Positions 12,425 through 14,718 of a stretch of 14,718 nucleotides of DNA are shown one piece after another. The notes under the pieces were generated by a model. That model saw only the letters and a program-made list of their open reading frames with translations. It was not told the DNA's origin and did no database searches. This stretch comes from an uncultured Clostridia bacterium (GTDB taxonomy: Bacteria > Bacillota > Clostridia > Oscillospirales > Oscillospiraceae). The stretch lies in assembly GCA_946539175.1 (NCBI GenBank), contig CAMNHH010000045.1:1-14718 (forward strand). The letters run 5' to 3'. The position numbers and the translations under genes are program-made. Position 1 is the first letter of the stretch; each line of letters opens with the position of its first letter.

Positions 12425-12838
12425 TTACCCGATGTACTGCTTCAGATCCTCGGGGGCGGCTTCGGGGTCCACCCGGGCGGTCATGGTGAAGTCGATGCCG
12501 TTGGCCTTGCCGAAGGCCTGGCACCAGTCGCACAGGGCGGTCATTTGGGCAGGATCGTCGGTGCCCAGCAGCCGGTGGATGCTCTTGAGGTAGATCCGGG
12601 TGATGTCGAAGTTTCCGGCATGGAGGCCGGAGATGAAGGCCTTCAGGGCCTCCAGGCCCTCCAGCTGGTAGGTCTGATATTCGATGAGGCGGACCTTGTA
12701 ATTCAGGTCATAGCGCAGGGAGGTCTTGAGTTCGATGCAGACCAGGCTGCCGCTGTCCTGCTCCACGGCTTCGTTGATCTCGTTGAGCATGCGTTTTGTT
12801 TTGCCGGTGCCGCTGAGGCCGGCGATGAGCTTAACCAT
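12425..12838 (-). CDS. Small P-loop nucleotide-binding protein, unknown function
   Basis: A 137-aa cytoplasmic protein opening with a Walker A motif, GLSGTGKT (residues 7-14, K13). I do not see a clear Walker B: the hydrophobic strand ITRIYLKSIH has a lysine where an Asp/Glu would be expected. LRYDLNYKVRLIEYQTYQ and ISGLHAGNFDITRIYL look like conserved segments. I recall similar short P-loop proteins in Clostridia, sometimes mislabelled as PilT or generic ATP-binding proteins; no function is known to me. AAAGGAG (12849-12855, minus strand) ten bases before the ATG sets the start. It lies 67 bp downstream of pgi with no terminator between them, so the two are probably cotranscribed. It is followed by the strong hairpin at 12370-12413. 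Confidence 0.78.
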   Translation of the reverse strand: MVKLIAGLSGTGKTKRMLNEINEAVEQDSGSLVCIELKTSLRYDLNYKVRLIEYQTYQLEGLEALKAFISGLHAGNFDITRIYLKSIHRLLGTDDPAQMTALCDWCQAFGKANGIDFTMTARVDPEAAPEDLKQYIG

Positions 12839-12905
12839 AGGAAATCGTCTCCTTTGTAAGATTGGGTGCTTTGCCTGCCCGGCGGGCCGGGAGACGCCGC
12901 GTTGT

Positions 12906-14216
12906 TTACAGATTTTCGTAGCCGGGCTTGCCCAGAAGCTGGAACATGTTCCGCTTGTAGAGCTCCACGCCGGGCTGATTGAAGGGGTTGACCCCCAAAA
13001 TATAGGCGGAGATGCCGCAGCTCAGTTCGAAAAACCAGAACAGCTCTCCCAGCGTCCGGTCGCAGATCTCGTCGGCCTGCACCAGGATCACCGGCACGCC
13101 GCCGTCCACGTGGGCCGCCAGAGTGCCCTGGAAGGCCTGCTCCTCCACGAAGTCCAGGCTCTTGCCCTCCAGATAGTTTAGGCCGTCCAGATTCTTCCAG
13201 TCCAGTTCGATCCTGGTTTTCTTCCTGGGGGGCGCGAAACGGATCACGGTCTCGAAGAGATTGCGCCGGCCCTGCTGGATCATCTGGCCCAGGGCGTGCA
13301 GGTCCGCGCTGAACTCCGCGGTGACGGGGAAGAGCCCCTTGCCGTCCTTGCCCTCGGACTCCCCGAAGAGCTGCTGCCACCAGCCGCCGAAGTACCGGCC
13401 CGAGGGCTCCCAGCTGCAGAGCAGCTCCATGGCCTTGCCCTTGCGGTACAGCAGATTCCGGGCCGCGGCGTAGAGCCACACGGGATTCTCGAAGGAGAAG
13501 TCCGCCATATCCCGCTGGGCGGAGGCGGCGCCGAACATCAGCTCCGTAATATCCATCCCCGCCACGGCCATGGGCAGCAGACCCACGGCGGTGAGGACGG
13601 AGTAGCGGCCGCCCACGTCGGGGGGGATCACAAAGCTCTCATAGCCCTCCTCCTCGGCCATCTGCCGCAGGGCGCCCTTGTCGGGATCGGTGGTGACGAA
13701 GATCCGTCTTCTGGCCTCCTCGGCCCCGTATTTCCGCTCCAGCATCCACTTCAGCGCGCGGGTGGCAATGGCGGGCTCCGTGGTTGTGCCGGACTTGGAG
13801 ATGATATTGATGGAGAAGTCCTTGCCCTCCAGCAGGGCGCTGAGCTCCTGCCAGGCCCGGGTGGACAGATTGTTGCCGGCGTAGAGGATCTGGGGATCCT
13901 TGCCCCGCAGATTGTGGTTCTGGCCCTTCACCAGCTCGATGGCGGCCCTGGGCCCCAGATAGGAGCCGCCGATGCCCACCACCACGAAGATATCCGAATG
14001 CTCCCGGATCCGCTTGGCGGCGGCCACGATGCGGCGCATCTCGTCGCCGGCCTCAAAGCTGGGCAGGTCCAGCCAGCCCAGGTAATCGGAGCCGGGTCCC
14101 TTGCGCTCGATCAGGGTGCGGTGGGCGGCGAAAACCTCCTTTTCCAGCACCAGCAGATCGTTGAGGGTATATTCTCCCCAGATATTGGAAATATCAACGT
14201 TGATCGTAAACTTCAC
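12906..14216 (-). CDS. pgi: Glucose-6-phosphate isomerase
   Basis: This enzyme interconverts glucose-6-phosphate and fructose-6-phosphate in glycolysis and gluconeogenesis. The 436-aa product is of the shorter Firmicute type (Bacillus about 450). Visible motifs are the sugar-phosphate-binding GIGGSYLG (81-88), SKSGTTTE (140-147), GGRYSVLT (203-210), the active-site GESEGK (E286), H307 in ADLHALGQ, and the C-terminal K421 in NPFNQPGVELYKRN. The start is a GTG at 14216: an in-frame TAA lies four codons upstream, and the family N-terminus (KFTINVDISNIWG) begins here. The Shine-Dalgarno is weak (AGCGAG) unless the GAGGTG overlapping the start contributes. A candidate promoter lies at 14244-14272. 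The P-loop gene follows by 67 bp. Confidence 0.97.
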   Translation of the reverse strand: MKFTINVDISNIWGEYTLNDLLVLEKEVFAAHRTLIERKGPGSDYLGWLDLPSFEAGDEMRRIVAAAKRIREHSDIFVVVGIGGSYLGPRAAIELVKGQNHNLRGKDPQILYAGNNLSTRAWQELSALLEGKDFSINIISKSGTTTEPAIATRALKWMLERKYGAEEARRRIFVTTDPDKGALRQMAEEEGYESFVIPPDVGGRYSVLTAVGLLPMAVAGMDITELMFGAASAQRDMADFSFENPVWLYAAARNLLYRKGKAMELLCSWEPSGRYFGGWWQQLFGESEGKDGKGLFPVTAEFSADLHALGQMIQQGRRNLFETVIRFAPPRKKTRIELDWKNLDGLNYLEGKSLDFVEEQAFQGTLAAHVDGGVPVILVQADEICDRTLGELFWFFELSCGISAYILGVNPFNQPGVELYKRNMFQLLGKPGYENL

Positions 14217-14243
14217 CTCGCTTGCTTACAATTTTACAGCTTT

Positions 14244-14272
14244 ATCATAACCGATTTTCCGTCAGAAAACAA
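14244..14272 (-). promoter_or_regulatory. Candidate sigma-A promoter of pgi
   Basis: On the minus strand: TTGTTT (14272-14267), 17-bp spacer, TATGAT (14249-14244). That is 3/6 and 5/6 matches to consensus with ideal spacing, 28 bp upstream of the GTG start. Confidence 0.6.
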
Positions 14273-14340
14273 TGGGCAATTTGGAGAAAAACTGTTAATT
14301 TTTTTCAGCCGCCCTTTTCCGAATAATCTTTCAAATTTTC

Positions 14341-14369
14341 TTGACTTCCCGGCTCATTTTTTGTATAGT
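14341..14369 (+). promoter_or_regulatory. Sigma-A promoter of the structured RNA
   Basis: TTGACT (14341-14346), 17-bp spacer, TATAGT (14364-14369): 5/6 matches in each box with ideal spacing. Initiation is expected near 14376. It is divergent from pgi. Confidence 0.85.
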
Positions 14370-14375
14370 ATAGGC

Positions 14376-14606
14376 GGAAAACGTCACGGACAGAGTCTAT
14401 CGACTGATCTATTCTTTTTTATAAGTTGGTTACTTCATAACCGAAATGCGCTGACGCGCAGACTTGTGAAACGGTCAATAAGAGCAGTAAAAGTATTGAT
14501 TGCTGTATAGGCTCTGGTATCCGCCGCTGGAATGCTTCACCCCTCGGGGCGAGGCTTCGGCGCATATTGACCGTTCGCAGGCCGGAGGGCCTGTGATTTT
14601 TATTTT
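14376..14606 (+). ncRNA. Structured non-coding RNA of unassigned class (or long leader of the following gene)
   Basis: About 230 nt between a strong promoter and an intrinsic terminator, with no credible reading frame. Helices I can pair by eye: AGTC/GACT (14394-14405); GGTTA/TAACC with loop CTTCA (14428-14442); TGCGC/GCGCA with loop TGAC (14447-14460), these last two enclosed by AAGTT/GACTT (14423-14427 with 14461-14465) as a three-way junction; an 11-bp long-range stem AACGGTCAATA/TATTGACCGTT (14470-14480 with 14565-14575); inside it AGAGC/GCTCT (14481-14485 with 14511-14515), CGCCG/CGGCG (14522-14526 with 14558-14562) and GCTTC-A-CCC/GGG-C-GAGGC (14534-14542 with 14547-14555). I find no hallmark of tmRNA, RNase P RNA, SRP RNA or T-box. 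6S RNA or the raiA-motif class remain possible but I cannot confirm either. A terminator before the decarboxylase start also allows a riboswitch-like attenuator. Confidence 0.68.
14577..14606 (+). terminator. Intrinsic terminator of the structured RNA
   Basis: CAGGCC-GGAG-GGCCTG (14578-14593) followed by TGATTTTTATTTT. It ends 15 bases before the next start codon, so read-through or a control decision here would govern the downstream decarboxylase-family gene. Confidence 0.85.
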
Positions 14607-14621
14607 CCGGGGGTATGAACC

Positions 14622-14718
14622 ATGTATGAAGCTTCCATTTCTCTGGACCAGCGCCGCGCTCCCATCTACGAGGCGCTGCAGACCTTCCGCCAGATGCGGG
14701 TGGTCCCCTTTGACGTGC
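14622..14718 (+). CDS. Second Orn/Lys/Arg decarboxylase-family PLP enzyme, N-terminal fragment
   Basis: 32 codons are visible before the window ends. The reading SLDQRRAPIYEALQTF and MRVVPFDV resembles the start of clostridial Orn/Lys/Arg decarboxylase-family proteins, in which this segment leads into the PGHK signature; here PGHK would fall just past the edge. The ATG at 14622 has GGGGG (14609-14613) about eight bases upstream. A competing ATG at 14626 opens another frame that gives an unlike, Arg/Ser/Cys-rich protein, and ATG 14615 meets a stop at once. If correct, this is a paralogue of the gene at 235-1674, and its expression could depend on the terminator just upstream. Only 97 bases support the call. 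Confidence 0.6.
   Translation, partial: MYEASISLDQRRAPIYEALQTFRQMRVVPFDV

Noticed and set aside
12856..12905. Terminator between pgi and the P-loop gene (CCCGG/CCGGG hairpin)
   Set aside because: The stem is short and no T-run follows on the minus strand, so cotranscription is more likely.
14532..14570. Mini-ORF of 12 codons (MLHPSGRGFGAY) inside the structured RNA, which could be a leader peptide
   Set aside because: No Shine-Dalgarno, no run of a regulatory amino acid, and the bases are accounted for by the GCTTC/GAGGC hairpin and the long-range stem.
1..14718. Gene set as an undescribed defence or biosynthetic system
   Set aside because: The genes are recognisable housekeeping, Fe-S, sporulation and peptide-use genes in separate transcription units. 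No toxin, nuclease/helicase cluster, reverse transcriptase or transposase was seen; the novelty is in the non-coding elements.

Overview
The window is GC-rich, tightly packed bacterial chromosome from an endospore-forming member of the Clostridia. It most resembles the high-GC gut Oscillospiraceae/Ruminococcaceae. Three things point there: the tail of a SCIFF peptide maturase (a clostridial hallmark), two engulfment-stage sporulation genes (spoIIP and a spoIIQ-like M23 gene), and clostridial versions of the ISC Fe-S genes, peptidase T, BirA and the FliB-like family. The genus cannot be fixed from sequence alone. I see no phage, transposase, CRISPR array, tRNA or rRNA.

Layout, left to right. 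1-152: 3' end of the SCIFF maturase. 132-230: an interspersed palindromic repeat that fills the gap to an Orn/Lys/Arg-decarboxylase-family PLP enzyme (235-1674), which ends at a strong terminator. 1724-4057: a consensus promoter drives an Fe-S assembly operon, cysteine desulfurase - IscU scaffold - Rrf2 regulator, with a large composite repeat between the first two genes. 4104-5168: spoIIP, whose Shine-Dalgarno lies in the 3' arm of a terminator-like hairpin. 5169-5269: another repeat copy, then rnhA and a DUF362 gene (5324-6745). 6862-7833: birA. 7840-8407: a lower-GC NUDIX gene flanked by 25-bp inverted repeats. 8497-10766: pepT overlapping a FliB-like cysteine-rich protein gene. 10860-11543: a lipoprotein with its own promoter and terminator. 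Minus strand 11602-14216: spoIIQ-like gene with a good sigma-F/G-type promoter, a small P-loop protein, and glucose-6-phosphate isomerase.

14341-14606 holds a perfect-spacing sigma-A promoter, about 230 nt of highly foldable sequence with no plausible gene, and an intrinsic terminator. I read it as a structured non-coding RNA gene. It lies just upstream of a second PLP decarboxylase-family gene that runs off the window at 14718.

Most genes are housekeeping. The less ordinary content lies between genes: (i) the structured RNA at 14376-14606; (ii) a family of about 100-bp palindromic repeats whose central hairpins differ between copies by compensatory changes; (iii) the arrangement that hides the spoIIP ribosome binding site in read-through transcripts but may expose it in transcripts from a candidate sporulation promoter; (iv) the NUDIX cassette bounded by inverted repeats. 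No complete multi-gene system of unknown type was found.
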